A DNA stretch of 64,000 nucleotides from an uncultured Planctomycetota bacterium (GTDB lineage: Bacteria > Planctomycetota > Brocadiia > CAIUPP01). A program made the position numbers and the translations under genes. How positions within the stretch are numbered: the stretch's first letter is position 1; each line of letters opens with the position of its first letter. This document shows positions 24,295-33,903 of this stretch, piece after piece. Under the pieces are notes generated by a model that saw nothing but the letters and a program-made list of their open reading frames with translations, was not told the DNA's origin and did no database searches. The DNA is taken from NCBI GenBank assembly GCA_903901045.1, contig CAIUPP010000121.1:20396-84395 (forward strand). Reading direction: 5' to 3'.

Positions 24295-27112
24295 GGAAAG
24301 GAAGCACAGCGTCACAACGATGCCCTTCCTGCTCGTCATCGCCCTGGGCAGCGAGGGTATCCAGACGTTTATGAAGTACCTGAAAGTCGCCGAGAGATAT
24401 GGGGTTGGACTGGTCCAGGGTATGCATCTCTGGGCGGTACTCATTGACGACCACTTCACGCCGCCGCGGGACATGGAGAGCAATCCGCTCAGGAACTATG
24501 ACGCGCAGGCGCTTCACGTGTCATTCATCCCCGCCACCTTGGTGGACAAGGAATCTCGCCTACATCTTCGTGATAAGGGCCGGCTATGGATGTTGGATGA
24601 GCAGTCCATCCTTGAACCGGGCGTGCGCGCGGAGAAGGTTGGCACCGGCAATCAACCGGTCTGGGGCCGGGCGCTGGTCAGGATGAACGAGCCGGCGGTC
24701 ACCCGCGCAGTGGACCAGGGCCTGCATGCCTTTAGCGACCAACTGAGGCAACTCGAGGAGGCTCGGCAAGGTGGCGGGCCGGTCCCGGATAGCGTGCTCC
24801 GCAGCCTGGTGTTCTACAGCCCCGTCGGCGGCTTCGGCGGCGGCGCGCTCCACGAAATGCTGCGGATTCTGAAGAACCGCGCAGCCCTGGCCCATGTGCC
24901 ACTGAAGACCTATCTTCGGATGCTCGACCTCGGCACGCTGTATCCGGCCAACTGGGAAGTGGCCGTTGTGAACCGCAACTCGGCCATGAACTTCCTGCGC
25001 ATCCTGTCAACCGGGGCCTACCGCGATCTGGAAGGGCTCGACGGCGCCCAGGACGGCCGGCTGTTCGACTCCCTGCTGGTCTGCCCGAACGCCGGTCCCC
25101 ATGGCGAGATCGGTACGCTCACCGGGCAGGAATGGCTCTCCGGGCAGCAGACGTTTCTCGAGTTCAACTCCCCGCTGAGCGCGCGCCTGCGGGAGGACGC
25201 GGTGGACGTGGAGGCCAAGCGGGACATGGACGAAACCGGCGCGGTGTGCGCCGGTAATGCCATGGGCGTATCAGTCATCTCCCTCGACCGCGACGCCTAC
25301 CGGCAGTATTGCGCCAAGGCGACCGTCGCGCGGTTCAACAGGGCTATTCTCGGATGTCCCGCGGGCGATGCCGTGGCGCAGGGCGAGCAGGCCGCCGCGG
25401 AGTCCGGCCTCATCGAGTCCTACGCCGAGAGCCTGACGGTTCGTCGCATCACGCAGGCCGCCGGGAGCGATCCGGACATGTTCCAGGAATCCCTCGGCGT
25501 GTACTCGGACCGTGTCGGGAACCTGTCGGGGTTGGCGGCCCTGCGGGCCATTGACGCGGGGTATAGCGCAGTGGTTTCGGAGGTCATCCCTCGGGTGCTC
25601 CAACCTCGCGTTCAGCAGCGGTCTCGCACGATCGTGGAGGACGTGGGGAAACGGTGCGCAAAAGAGAAGGCGGCGTATGCCAACGACCTCTTTGGGCCGC
25701 GTCGCCTGCGCGGATGGGACGAAGGCCTCCTTAACTCCGTGGAGTCATCCATGCGGGTCAACGACGAGAAACGCAACGCCCTGACCCAGCACGGCGAATC
25801 GATCTTCCAGGGGATCGACGACTGCCGCACCGGGCTGAACGCATTTTCCCGGATGGGTTGGTTCAACCGGGCGCTCCATTTCTTCTCCATCCGCTCCACA
25901 GCCCGGCGGTACGACGGCCTCGCCCGTCGTGGCGTCCGGTTGGAGTGCGAGCAGATGGTGCGCACGATGGTTCAAGAGGAGGTCTTCCTCCCGGCCCGGC
26001 AGACATTGAGGGGGGAACTGGCGGAGCGGACGCTTGTGGAGGGCAAACTGGAGGCGCTGGCGGAGGCGTCCGACCGCGACGCGCTGGCCACGTTGACAGC
26101 CAAGCCCTCTCCCGACCGGGTTCCCGTGGGCCTGGAGCTGGCCGATGATGTTTCGCTTCGGAGGTTCCTGGCCAGAGCCATCGAGGCCAAGGGCGGCGCG
26201 GCGAAGGTAGCCGACCACCTCTGCGCCATGGTCACTCAGAAGGAGAAGTCGCTCTTCGCGCTCCTCGACAGGCCGTCCGAAGACCTCGCGCAACGGCTGT
26301 TGACCTCCGCCGGGGAGCTCTACGAAGCCGAGATCCGTTCCCTGAGCCTCCAGACCGTGTTCCAGGAGCGTTATAAGGAGGCTGTTATCGGCCTGATCGC
26401 AAAGGGCGTCCAGGATAGCCAGCCCTGGGTGCGCACGTCCGGGGAGGCCACCCGCCATATCCCCAAGGTCAAACTCATCGGCTTGCCTCCGGGCTGTGAT
26501 GAGAAGTGGTTCATGGACCAACTCAAGAAAGCCGACCACAGCGAGGGGGAGTGGGAAGTTGTCAAGCTGGGAGGCGGCCCGTACGACGACGTCGTGATCT
26601 TCCTGACTTTTAGGGCCAATGTATCCCTGACCATGCTCATCAACCAGCAGGTCCCCGGGTCCGGGAAGGAGAATATCGCCTCGCGCGTTCGCACCGCCGC
26701 CGATCCGATGGCCGCCCGCATCCCACAGGGTGAACTGACTTCGACGGACACGGGAGTTGTGACCCTGTATGCCGTTCTGTGCGGCCTCCTGCGCCGTGAC
26801 GCCGAGCGCGGATGGCTCTTCCAGGCCGGCAACGACAATGCCGTCGAGGTCGGCAATACCCCGTCGGCAGTCCGCAGTTTCTTCCGGAAGAGCTTCACCG
26901 AGGTGGTAAGCGTCTACTCCGCGTTGGGCGCCGCTCTGCGGGCGAACGCCGAAGGCGTCGAAGCACAACTCCGCACGTTCGAAAAGACGTGGTTCCAGGA
27001 TGACGCGCTGCTCTCTTTGCTGAGCGATGAGACGGTCAAACGCGCGCTCGTCGAGGTTCGCCTGTTGTCGCCGTTTGTAAGGGCCATGGTTGCACAGGAA
27101 ACGAGGGAGTGA
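24287..27112 (+). CDS. Large tubulin-like (Tubulin_2-type) protein
   Basis: 941 aa from GTG 24287 (SD aggag, 8-nt overlap with the FHA gene); an alternative ATG is at 24320. The N-terminus has LLVIALGSEGIQTFMKYL, followed near residue 185 by YSPVGGFGGGALHEML, a Gly-rich loop reminiscent of the tubulin/FtsZ GGGTGTG signature. Size and layout (Rossmann-like N-terminus, long helical C-terminus) resemble the roughly 1000-aa bacterial Tubulin_2 family, which often sits with VWA and FHA genes. The assignment is tentative because the Gly loop deviates. If right, it would bind GTP and perhaps polymerise. The stop overlaps the ThiF start (TGATG). Confidence 0.5.
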   Translation: MDKERKHSVTTMPFLLVIALGSEGIQTFMKYLKVAERYGVGLVQGMHLWAVLIDDHFTPPRDMESNPLRNYDAQALHVSFIPATLVDKESRLHLRDKGRLWMLDEQSILEPGVRAEKVGTGNQPVWGRALVRMNEPAVTRAVDQGLHAFSDQLRQLEEARQGGGPVPDSVLRSLVFYSPVGGFGGGALHEMLRILKNRAALAHVPLKTYLRMLDLGTLYPANWEVAVVNRNSAMNFLRILSTGAYRDLEGLDGAQDGRLFDSLLVCPNAGPHGEIGTLTGQEWLSGQQTFLEFNSPLSARLREDAVDVEAKRDMDETGAVCAGNAMGVSVISLDRDAYRQYCAKATVARFNRAILGCPAGDAVAQGEQAAAESGLIESYAESLTVRRITQAAGSDPDMFQESLGVYSDRVGNLSGLAALRAIDAGYSAVVSEVIPRVLQPRVQQRSRTIVEDVGKRCAKEKAAYANDLFGPRRLRGWDEGLLNSVESSMRVNDEKRNALTQHGESIFQGIDDCRTGLNAFSRMGWFNRALHFFSIRSTARRYDGLARRGVRLECEQMVRTMVQEEVFLPARQTLRGELAERTLVEGKLEALAEASDRDALATLTAKPSPDRVPVGLELADDVSLRRFLARAIEAKGGAAKVADHLCAMVTQKEKSLFALLDRPSEDLAQRLLTSAGELYEAEIRSLSLQTVFQERYKEAVIGLIAKGVQDSQPWVRTSGEATRHIPKVKLIGLPPGCDEKWFMDQLKKADHSEGEWEVVKLGGGPYDDVVIFLTFRANVSLTMLINQQVPGSGKENIASRVRTAADPMAARIPQGELTSTDTGVVTLYAVLCGLLRRDAERGWLFQAGNDNAVEVGNTPSAVRSFFRKSFTEVVSVYSALGAALRANAEGVEAQLRTFEKTWFQDDALLSLLSDETVKRALVEVRLLSPFVRAMVAQETRE

Positions 27113-28020
27113 TGGCCGATAGCATTAGAAAGCTTCGGATGGGTGATGGGAGCTATCTCCCGCTGCCGCAGCGCCGCCCTGCGCCGCCGAGGCAACCGCC
27201 GCCCGTGACCGGCGGCGCGGAAGGATCACGAGCGCCTGAGCGCCAGGAGACCGGCATGTCCGCTGTCCGCCGGTCTCCTGCCAGCCAGGGCCAGGTGACG
27301 ATTTTCGGCATCGGCTCGGTGGGAAGCAATAGCGCCACGTCGCTGGCCCAGATGAATTATAGGTTGATTGTCGCTGATGGGGACCGAGTGTCCGAATCCA
27401 ACCTGGAGGGAGGCCGTTCGGCCTTTCTTCCTGAAACCCTGGGCATGTACAAGGCCAGCGCTTTGGAGCATACGCTTCTCCGGCTTGGTCTGAAGGTGGA
27501 GATCGCGACCTTCCGACGAATGGTGCAGGAGTTCAGCGACCAGGAGATACGGTCGCTGGGCGCTCAGTCCGACGCAGTCCTTGCCTCGTTCGACGAGTCG
27601 GAGCAGCTTCTCAGACTCAACGGGCTGCTCTACGAGGTCTGCCCGGTAGTCTATCCAGGCTTCCATCAGGGCGCTCGAACCGGCCATGTCATCACGACGA
27701 TCCCCGGCGTCACGGCATGCCTGCGGTGTTCGATGGGAATTCGGTCTGCCGATCAACTTCGGACGCTCCACGCCGAGCCGGGCTTTCCGCCCGATATCCG
27801 CCGTGTGGCGGATACCGTCGTGCGTGTGATTTCCTGGCTCTGCGCCGAACAGGGCAGCGAAACGGACCGGCTGCTTGACCCGGCGCGCAACATCATTTTC
27901 CTTGACAATCGGCCTTCCGGAACGTTGGACCGCTCATTGTCCGTGCATCTGTTGTCGGCCGACCGAAATCAGGACTGTGCTGTGTGTGGACGTGGTTTTG
28001 GGAATACGGAAAGGAGGTGA
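27112..28020 (+). CDS. ThiF/E1-like adenylating enzyme
   Basis: 302 aa from ATG 27112. After a Pro-rich 60-residue N-terminus comes the Rossmann nucleotide site (TIFGIGSVGSNSATSLA, residues about 64-80) with an acidic strand end (LIVADGDRV), then AVLASFDES. Two Cys pairs (CLRC near 203, CAVC near 289) match the structural zinc site of ThiF/MoeB/E1 proteins. These adenylate the C-terminal Gly of ubiquitin-like proteins or peptides. No partner ending in Gly-Gly is visible nearby, so the substrate is open. It is coupled to the tubulin-like gene and followed at 8 nt by a small gene with a strong SD. Confidence 0.8.
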   Translation: MADSIRKLRMGDGSYLPLPQRRPAPPRQPPPVTGGAEGSRAPERQETGMSAVRRSPASQGQVTIFGIGSVGSNSATSLAQMNYRLIVADGDRVSESNLEGGRSAFLPETLGMYKASALEHTLLRLGLKVEIATFRRMVQEFSDQEIRSLGAQSDAVLASFDESEQLLRLNGLLYEVCPVVYPGFHQGARTGHVITTIPGVTACLRCSMGIRSADQLRTLHAEPGFPPDIRRVADTVVRVISWLCAEQGSETDRLLDPARNIIFLDNRPSGTLDRSLSVHLLSADRNQDCAVCGRGFGNTERR

Positions 28021-28027
28021 AAATACC

Positions 28028-28285
28028 ATGAGGGAGAGCTTGTTGCAGACAGGGACGCAGGCGCCGCGCCGCAATTTTCTGCGCTTTATGCAGAAGGGCG
28101 GCAACGAGCCCGCAGCCGTCCCCGCCGTTGCCGAGGTGGGCCGCGAGGAGTTCCAGATGCTCCGCCAGGACATGACGGAGATGAAGAACTCGATCCGGCA
28201 GCTTGTTCAGCAGCGGCAGGCCGCGCCGGCAACGCCGCCGGAGGAGGACCCCCGGCGCCGCCGGATGCGTGAGATGGCTGACTGA
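28028..28285 (+). CDS. Small coiled-coil protein
   Basis: 85 aa, preceded by a near-perfect SD (GGAAAGGAGGTGA). A basic N-terminus (APRRNFLRFMQK) is followed by a helix with heptads (EEFQMLRQDMTEMKNSIRQLVQQ, split here as residues about 42-64) and a Pro/Arg-rich C-terminus. It does not end in Gly-Gly, so it is not an obvious E1 substrate. The strong SD suggests it is made in excess over its neighbours, as a structural subunit would be. A hairpin follows directly. Confidence 0.65.
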   Translation: MRESLLQTGTQAPRRNFLRFMQKGGNEPAAVPAVAEVGREEFQMLRQDMTEMKNSIRQLVQQRQAAPATPPEEDPRRRRMREMAD

Positions 28286-28288
28286 GGT

Positions 28289-28321
28289 CTCGGAAAGGAG
28301 TTGGGTGTGCTCCTTTCCGAG
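28289..28321. terminator. Perfect 12-bp hairpin after the coiled-coil gene
   Basis: CTCGGAAAGGAG, loop ttgggtgtg, CTCCTTTCCGAG. A perfect stem 3 nt beyond the stop codon. No T-tract follows, so it may be an mRNA-stabilising or processing hairpin instead of an intrinsic terminator. The left arm contains an SD-like aaggag that folding would hide. Confidence 0.6.
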
Positions 28322-28343
28322 GGAGATCCGTGGGAGGGATCAA

Positions 28344-28376
28344 GGCTCGGGGGCGTCCACGAGGACGCCCCCAGCC
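28344..28376. terminator. Second GC-rich hairpin before radical SAM gene
   Basis: GGGGGCGTCC, loop acga, GGACGCCCCC (28349-28372), extended by ggct/agcc with a one-base bulge. Very stable, no T-tract. Together with the first hairpin it separates the operon body from the radical SAM gene, suggesting attenuation or mRNA processing. Confidence 0.55.
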
Positions 28377-28412
28377 CCGACCGCCATAAACGGTGCGCGA
28401 AGAGGTGAGAAA

Positions 28413-29483
28413 ATGGGAGTGTCGCTAATGGACAAGACCGAACTGAACGTTACAGCCCATCTCGGAAGCACATCCCAACCATCGGCAGCCCCGTTGGCGC
28501 GGAGTGTGCAGGCAAGTGAGGGAGGACCAACCATGAAGGAACACGTATGGCCGTTGACGGCGGGTATCAATCGTTCGCGGGAATTCGCGCGCAAGAAGCT
28601 GGCGACGCATACCGCCAATGTCGGTCTCATCTGCGGGCATGGCTGTCTGTACTGCTCGTCGCGGTCCGTCCTGAGGTGTCATCGTGCCTTCAAGGTGCTT
28701 GGCCTGAACCCTTTCGATGAGGGGTACTGCATCGTGGATCCCCAGACGCCGCTGCGCCTCATGAACGATGTCCACAAGACCTACGCGTCGGATGTGATTA
28801 TGTTTTGCTCGACTTCCGATGGATGGGCGCCGGAGGCGCAGTCGCTCAACCTTGGCGAACAGTGCCTGCGCGTTCTGCTTGAGCACGGGCGCTCCGTTGT
28901 ACGCGTACTAACCAAGAACGCGGCCGTTACGGGGGCCTATGACCTGATGGCACGCTATCGCAACCGCGTGCGGCTGGGCCTGAGCCTGACCGCCCCGAAG
29001 TCCGCCGAGGCGCTCATGAAGGTGTTGGAGCCTCATGCGTCCACCATTTCGGAACGCTTCGCAGCTCTGAAGGAGGCTCACGAGCGTGGATTGAGGACGT
29101 ACGGGATGTTTTGCCCCTGCCTGCCGGGGATTGCCGACAGCCCCGAGGCGTTGGAGGAGATGTTTGCGGCGGCGGTGGAGTGCGGCACCGAGGATATCTG
29201 GTTGGAGCCTGTCAATGCGCGCGGCAAAGGGATCGTGCGCTGCGCCGAGGCACTCGCTCAAGCAGGTTTCACCGCCGCGGCGCACGCCGCGGACGCAGTT
29301 CGCCATGAAGCGGCCTGGAATGAATACGCCATCAATCTGGTCAAAGCAGCCCAGGTGGTTGCCGTGGGCAGCGGCGTCATCGACCGGTTGCATGTCTTGC
29401 TGTATGCGAACCGATTCACGTCGGACGCCCAGGAGACGTTGAATACAGACCCGCGTGGAATTGTGTGGCTGAAAAAACAGTAA
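28413..29483 (+). CDS. Radical SAM protein (SPL-like)
   Basis: 356 aa from ATG 28413 (SD agaggtgag) or 316 aa from ATG 28533 (SD gggagga); the domain starts after the second, which may be the true start. The cluster motif CGHGCLYC is a CX3CX2C site (residues 74-81 from the first start) for the 4Fe-4S cluster that cleaves S-adenosylmethionine. Later strands (VIMFCSTSD, VRVLTKNAAV, VRLGLSLTAP, YGMFCPCLPG, IWLEPVNARG) trace a partial TIM barrel like spore photoproduct lyase and related proteins. The substrate is unknown: DNA repair or peptide modification are options. It comes after two hairpins at the end of the VWA-FHA/tubulin-like/ThiF array. Confidence 0.8.
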   Translation: MGVSLMDKTELNVTAHLGSTSQPSAAPLARSVQASEGGPTMKEHVWPLTAGINRSREFARKKLATHTANVGLICGHGCLYCSSRSVLRCHRAFKVLGLNPFDEGYCIVDPQTPLRLMNDVHKTYASDVIMFCSTSDGWAPEAQSLNLGEQCLRVLLEHGRSVVRVLTKNAAVTGAYDLMARYRNRVRLGLSLTAPKSAEALMKVLEPHASTISERFAALKEAHERGLRTYGMFCPCLPGIADSPEALEEMFAAAVECGTEDIWLEPVNARGKGIVRCAEALAQAGFTAAAHAADAVRHEAAWNEYAINLVKAAQVVAVGSGVIDRLHVLLYANRFTSDAQETLNTDPRGIVWLKKQ

Positions 29484-29490
29484 GCGAGGC

Positions 29491-30180
29491 ATGAACATGC
29501 CAGAGTCAACCAACGACCGACCGCATAAGGTCGTCCTCTACGCGAGGGTCAGCACGCACGATCAATCTGTGGACATGCAGATCGTGGAACTCAAACGTTT
29601 CGCAGAGGCGAGAGTATGGAAGGTAGTCGGCGAATTCGCGGACAAAGGCATCTCCGGCGCCAAAACTTCTAGGCCGGAGTTTGACCGAATGATGAAGTTG
29701 CTCAGGCGGCGCGACGCCGACGTGCTGCTGTGCTGGAAATACGACCGCGTGGGTCGAAGCACGAGCCACCTGCTCAGCATTCTTGAGGAACTGCGCGCGC
29801 TCAACGTGGGGTTTTGCTCCATGACTGAGGGAGTGGACACGACGACGCCGGCCGGGAAGATGGTCTTTACCTTCCTTGCCGGCATCGCTGAGTTCGAGCG
29901 TGGTCTCATCCGGGAACGTGTTATGGCGGGAATCCAGAATGCCCGTGCACGGGGAGTCAGGTTTGGCAGACCGCGCGTCGGCTTTGACATTGCCGCGGCA
30001 GTGGCGTTTCGCAGGCAGGGAATGTCCTTCAGGGAGGCTGCAAAGAGTGTCGGCGTCAGTCCGGCCACTCTCTTCCGCGTTCTCCGATCTCTCGAACAGT
30101 CCAGGGAAGGTACCAGCGATGCCCAAGAAAGCGCTGCAAAAGCCTCCACTGGGGATTCTGAAACAACGGCGCAATCATGA
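29491..30180 (+). CDS. Serine recombinase (resolvase/invertase type)
   Basis: 229 aa. Catalytic domain 1-150: nucleophile Ser21 in YARVSTHDQ, DKGISGAKTSRPEFDRM near 53, WKYDRVGRS near 86 and EFERGLIRERV near 134. A C-terminal Hin-like HTH (RRQGMSFREAAKSVGVSPATLFRVL) completes it. Size and order match resolvases and invertases of Tn3/Hin type. Two inverted repeats 80-140 nt downstream may be its sites. It starts 8 nt after the radical SAM stop. Confidence 0.9.
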   Translation: MNMPESTNDRPHKVVLYARVSTHDQSVDMQIVELKRFAEARVWKVVGEFADKGISGAKTSRPEFDRMMKLLRRRDADVLLCWKYDRVGRSTSHLLSILEELRALNVGFCSMTEGVDTTTPAGKMVFTFLAGIAEFERGLIRERVMAGIQNARARGVRFGRPRVGFDIAAAVAFRRQGMSFREAAKSVGVSPATLFRVLRSLEQSREGTSDAQESAAKASTGDSETTAQS

Positions 30181-30263
30181 GCATTGCAGAAGATTGGACA
30201 GGCCGTAAGAGGTCATGTGACGCGATGTGTAAAAAGGTGAAGGTTTTGGAACAGGGACGAAAA

Positions 30264-30319
30264 GGTGATCACCCGATCATGGCTGATTCACAGTCACGTC
30301 TCGGCACGTCGGACGTGAC
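30264..30319. repeat. Palindrome and inverted repeat between recombinase genes
   Basis: GGTGATCACC (30264-30273) is a perfect 10-bp palindrome. 19 nt further, GTCACGTC (30293-30300) and GACGTGAC (30312-30319) form a perfect inverted repeat with an 11-nt spacer. They lie in the gap between the small and large serine recombinase genes, where resolution or recombination sites are often found. No other copy was noticed. Confidence 0.5.
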
Positions 30320-30335
30320 AACTTAGCAGGCACGC

Positions 30336-30751
30336 ATGACAACGATCTTAACATTGCCAGAACCTCAAGTGCCGATGCGCAAGCATGGCGGCGTCGTTGG
30401 GCCGATACTGCGCTCTGACACGACCCCGGCTGAACGAAAGGCAATCCTAGAAGCGTTGGCTCGTATCCTTCTTCCGGGGATTGTCCAGAAGTATAGAATT
30501 GAGTGCGCCCGAGACTCGGCACAGAGCGACTTGACTTACGGCTTACGCAAAACTACAATGGCATGCCATGAGGAGAGTACACAAGAGAATGGGGCGACCT
30601 CCAAAGCCGCGTGCAGAGAAGCAGTCCGTGCGCGTCATGCTGAGTTTCACCCGAGAGGAATGGAAGGCGCTAGTCTCGGAGGCCCGACAGGCCGGAATGC
30701 ACGTCGCAACACATGTTGCAGAACTGTGGCGACGCAGAAGAGGGTGACCCA

Positions 30752-30755
<4 letters not shown>
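30336..30755 (+). CDS. Doubtful open frame upstream of ribbon-helix-helix gene
   Basis: 139 codons open. The first 75 codons (MTTILTLPEP... to LRKTT) have plausible composition with a helical ERKAILEALARILLPGIVQ segment, but the second half overlaps the ribbon-helix-helix frame and has the composition of a shadow frame. There is only a poor SD. It may be a short real gene that has lost its stop, or noise. Confidence 0.2.
30568..30747 (+). CDS. Ribbon-helix-helix-like small DNA-binding protein
   Basis: Open frame ATG 30568 to TGA 30745-30747, 59 aa; an internal ATG at 30589 would give 52 aa. Basic N-terminus MGRPPKPRAEKQ, a strand SVRVMLSFT, then helices EEWKALVSEARQAG and VATHVAELWRR: the pattern of a ribbon-helix-helix (MobC/CopG-like) protein. 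It ends 4 nt before the large recombinase start, so it is probably its regulator or a recombination directionality factor. Confidence 0.6.
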   Translation: MRRVHKRMGRPPKPRAEKQSVRVMLSFTREEWKALVSEARQAGMHVATHVAELWRRRRG

Positions 30756-32316
<1,561 letters not shown>

Positions 32317-32400
32317 GACTAAAACCCTTGTTTTCGCAAGTTCTTATCCCACCACCACTTCCGCTCTAATCGCAACTCCCGTAAGGACTTTCGATGCAAA

Positions 32401-32432
32401 GCATGTTGCGCATGTTTTGCATGTTGTGCGTG
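32401..32432. repeat. Four 9-nt direct repeats right of the attachment scar
   Basis: GCATGTT recurs at 32401, 32410 and 32419, with a degenerate fourth copy (GCGTGAA) at 32428, a strict 9-nt period. It is followed by TACTACA twice (near 32440 and 32450). Iterated short repeats within 150 nt of a tRNA scar look like integrase arm sites. Confidence 0.5.
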
Positions 32433-32508
32433 AAAATTACTACATTTTACTACAGTGGTCAAACGCCACGTTCTTCAGTTCTGACCCGACCAAGCGTCGG
32501 CGTCCGCC

Positions 32509-33702
32509 TCAACTATGCGCCCAGTGCTCCACGGGCTTGGAGAGGAACTCCTTGAGCGGGATGCCGTCTCCGCCAACCAGCAGCAAGCGCTTCGGCTTGA
32601 ACCCGGCGGCAAAAGCTTCCATGCCCGGCAGCATGTCCCGTCGCCGCTTGCTCTTCACCTCGATGGCAGTGATGGTCTTACCAGTCTTCACTACGAAATC
32701 AACCTCGCGATTCCGGTCACGCCAGTAGAACAACTCGCATTCTCCCGATGCTGCCGCGTTCGCCAGATGCGCTCCAACAGCCGACTCGACCAGACGACCC
32801 TGGAACTCACCATCTGCCTGAGCTTCCTTCATAGTGAGGCCAGACTGTGCCGTCATCAGGGCCGTATTAAGTACCTGTAACTTCGGGCTGGATCCGCGCT
32901 GTCGTACCCGTTCCCCGGCGTACTTCTGAAGTCCAGTTACCATGCCCGCCCCAGAGAGCAAATTGAGGTAATGGGCGAGTGTGACTGTGTTGCCAGCATC
33001 CTGAAGCTGACCGATCATTTTCTGATAGGACAGGACCTGGCCGGAGTACTCGCACGCCAGATCGAATAGGCGACGAAGAAGAGCCGGCTTATCTACTCGG
33101 GTCAGCAAAAGTACGTCCCGAGAAATCGTTGTCTCGATCAGGGAGTCTTTGATATACCGCGCCCAGCGTTCCTGATCGTGCGCGAGTGTTGCAGCGCCAG
33201 GATAGCCACCGAAGAAAAGATACTGGTCGAGCGTCCAGCCAAAGGCCTCCTCCATCTCCGAGAAGGTCCAGTGCGGTACGTGCAATATCTCGAACCGGCC
33301 AGCCAGGCTTTCAGTCAATCCTTGCTGGATTAGGAGTGGCGCCGAGCCGAGCAGCACGACTTTGACGTGGGTTCCTTGGGCAGTGTCTTCGTCCCACAGT
33401 CGCTTCACTGCTTCTGCCCATCCCGGGACTTTCTGGACCTCGTCCAGGGCGAGGATGGCGCCTTGCCTGCTCGTTTCACTCGCAGCAATCCGCGCCCTGT
33501 TCCACTGCTGCTCGATCCACTCATGTCTGCGCAGTGTCGGCTCATCTGCCGATACGTACACCACGCTGGCCTTGGACACATCAAGTGCCTGTCGAACCAG
33601 CGTTGTCTTGCCGACCTGTCTCGGCCCCGCTACGATCTGCATGAAGCGGCGAGGTTCGCGAAGTCGGCTGCTGAGTTTGACTGCATACGGGCGAGTGTAC
33701 AT
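32509..33702 (-). CDS. AAA ATPase with DUF4143
   Basis: 397 aa. Residues 1-200 form an AAA_14 domain: Walker A GPRQVGKT near 26-33, Walker B AILALDEVQKVPGW near 83, LLGSAPLLIQ near 118. The C-terminal half is DUF4143: DAGNTVTLAHYLNLLSGAGMV, then GRLVESAVGAHL, FYWRDRNREVDFVV and AIEVKSKRR, a nuclease-like D...E-V-K core. SD GGAGG. The family is abundant, often solitary and accessory; some resemble antitoxin or defence ATPases. A 10-bp palindrome lies 12 nt upstream of its start. Confidence 0.9.
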   Translation of the reverse strand: MYTRPYAVKLSSRLREPRRFMQIVAGPRQVGKTTLVRQALDVSKASVVYVSADEPTLRRHEWIEQQWNRARIAASETSRQGAILALDEVQKVPGWAEAVKRLWDEDTAQGTHVKVVLLGSAPLLIQQGLTESLAGRFEILHVPHWTFSEMEEAFGWTLDQYLFFGGYPGAATLAHDQERWARYIKDSLIETTISRDVLLLTRVDKPALLRRLFDLACEYSGQVLSYQKMIGQLQDAGNTVTLAHYLNLLSGAGMVTGLQKYAGERVRQRGSSPKLQVLNTALMTAQSGLTMKEAQADGEFQGRLVESAVGAHLANAAASGECELFYWRDRNREVDFVVKTGKTITAIEVKSKRRRDMLPGMEAFAAGFKPKRLLLVGGDGIPLKEFLSKPVEHWAHS

Positions 33703-33713
33703 GACGCTGCCTC

Positions 33714-33739
33714 CAATTACTCATCACGCTGAGTAATTG
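33714..33739. promoter_or_regulatory. 10-bp perfect palindrome, candidate operator of DUF4143 gene
   Basis: CAATTACTCA, spacer tcacgc, TGAGTAATTG. It lies just upstream of the SD of the DUF4143 gene, and a further ACTCA half-site follows at about 33741. Position and symmetry suggest autoregulation. Confidence 0.55.
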
Positions 33740-33903
33740 TACTCACTGGACCCGGAGAAAGCAAGTGCCCAACGGGAGTTCCCCTTTTGGGACTGAAAGA
33801 ACAATACTTGGAAAAACGACATACGTCCCTCGTACACATATAGACAAAGTTGACAATGGCTAACGGTGACGACGGGGTAGACCGGGTCGAACAGGACGCA
33901 CGT

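Noticed and set aside
25745..26968. Minus-strand 407-codon frame inside the tubulin-like gene
   Set aside because: Antisense to a coupled operon gene; composition is that of a shadow.
27112..28285. The 85-aa protein as a ubiquitin-like substrate of the ThiF protein
   Set aside because: It is a coiled coil with a Pro/Arg-rich tail ending in MAD, with no Gly-Gly terminus or beta-grasp pattern.
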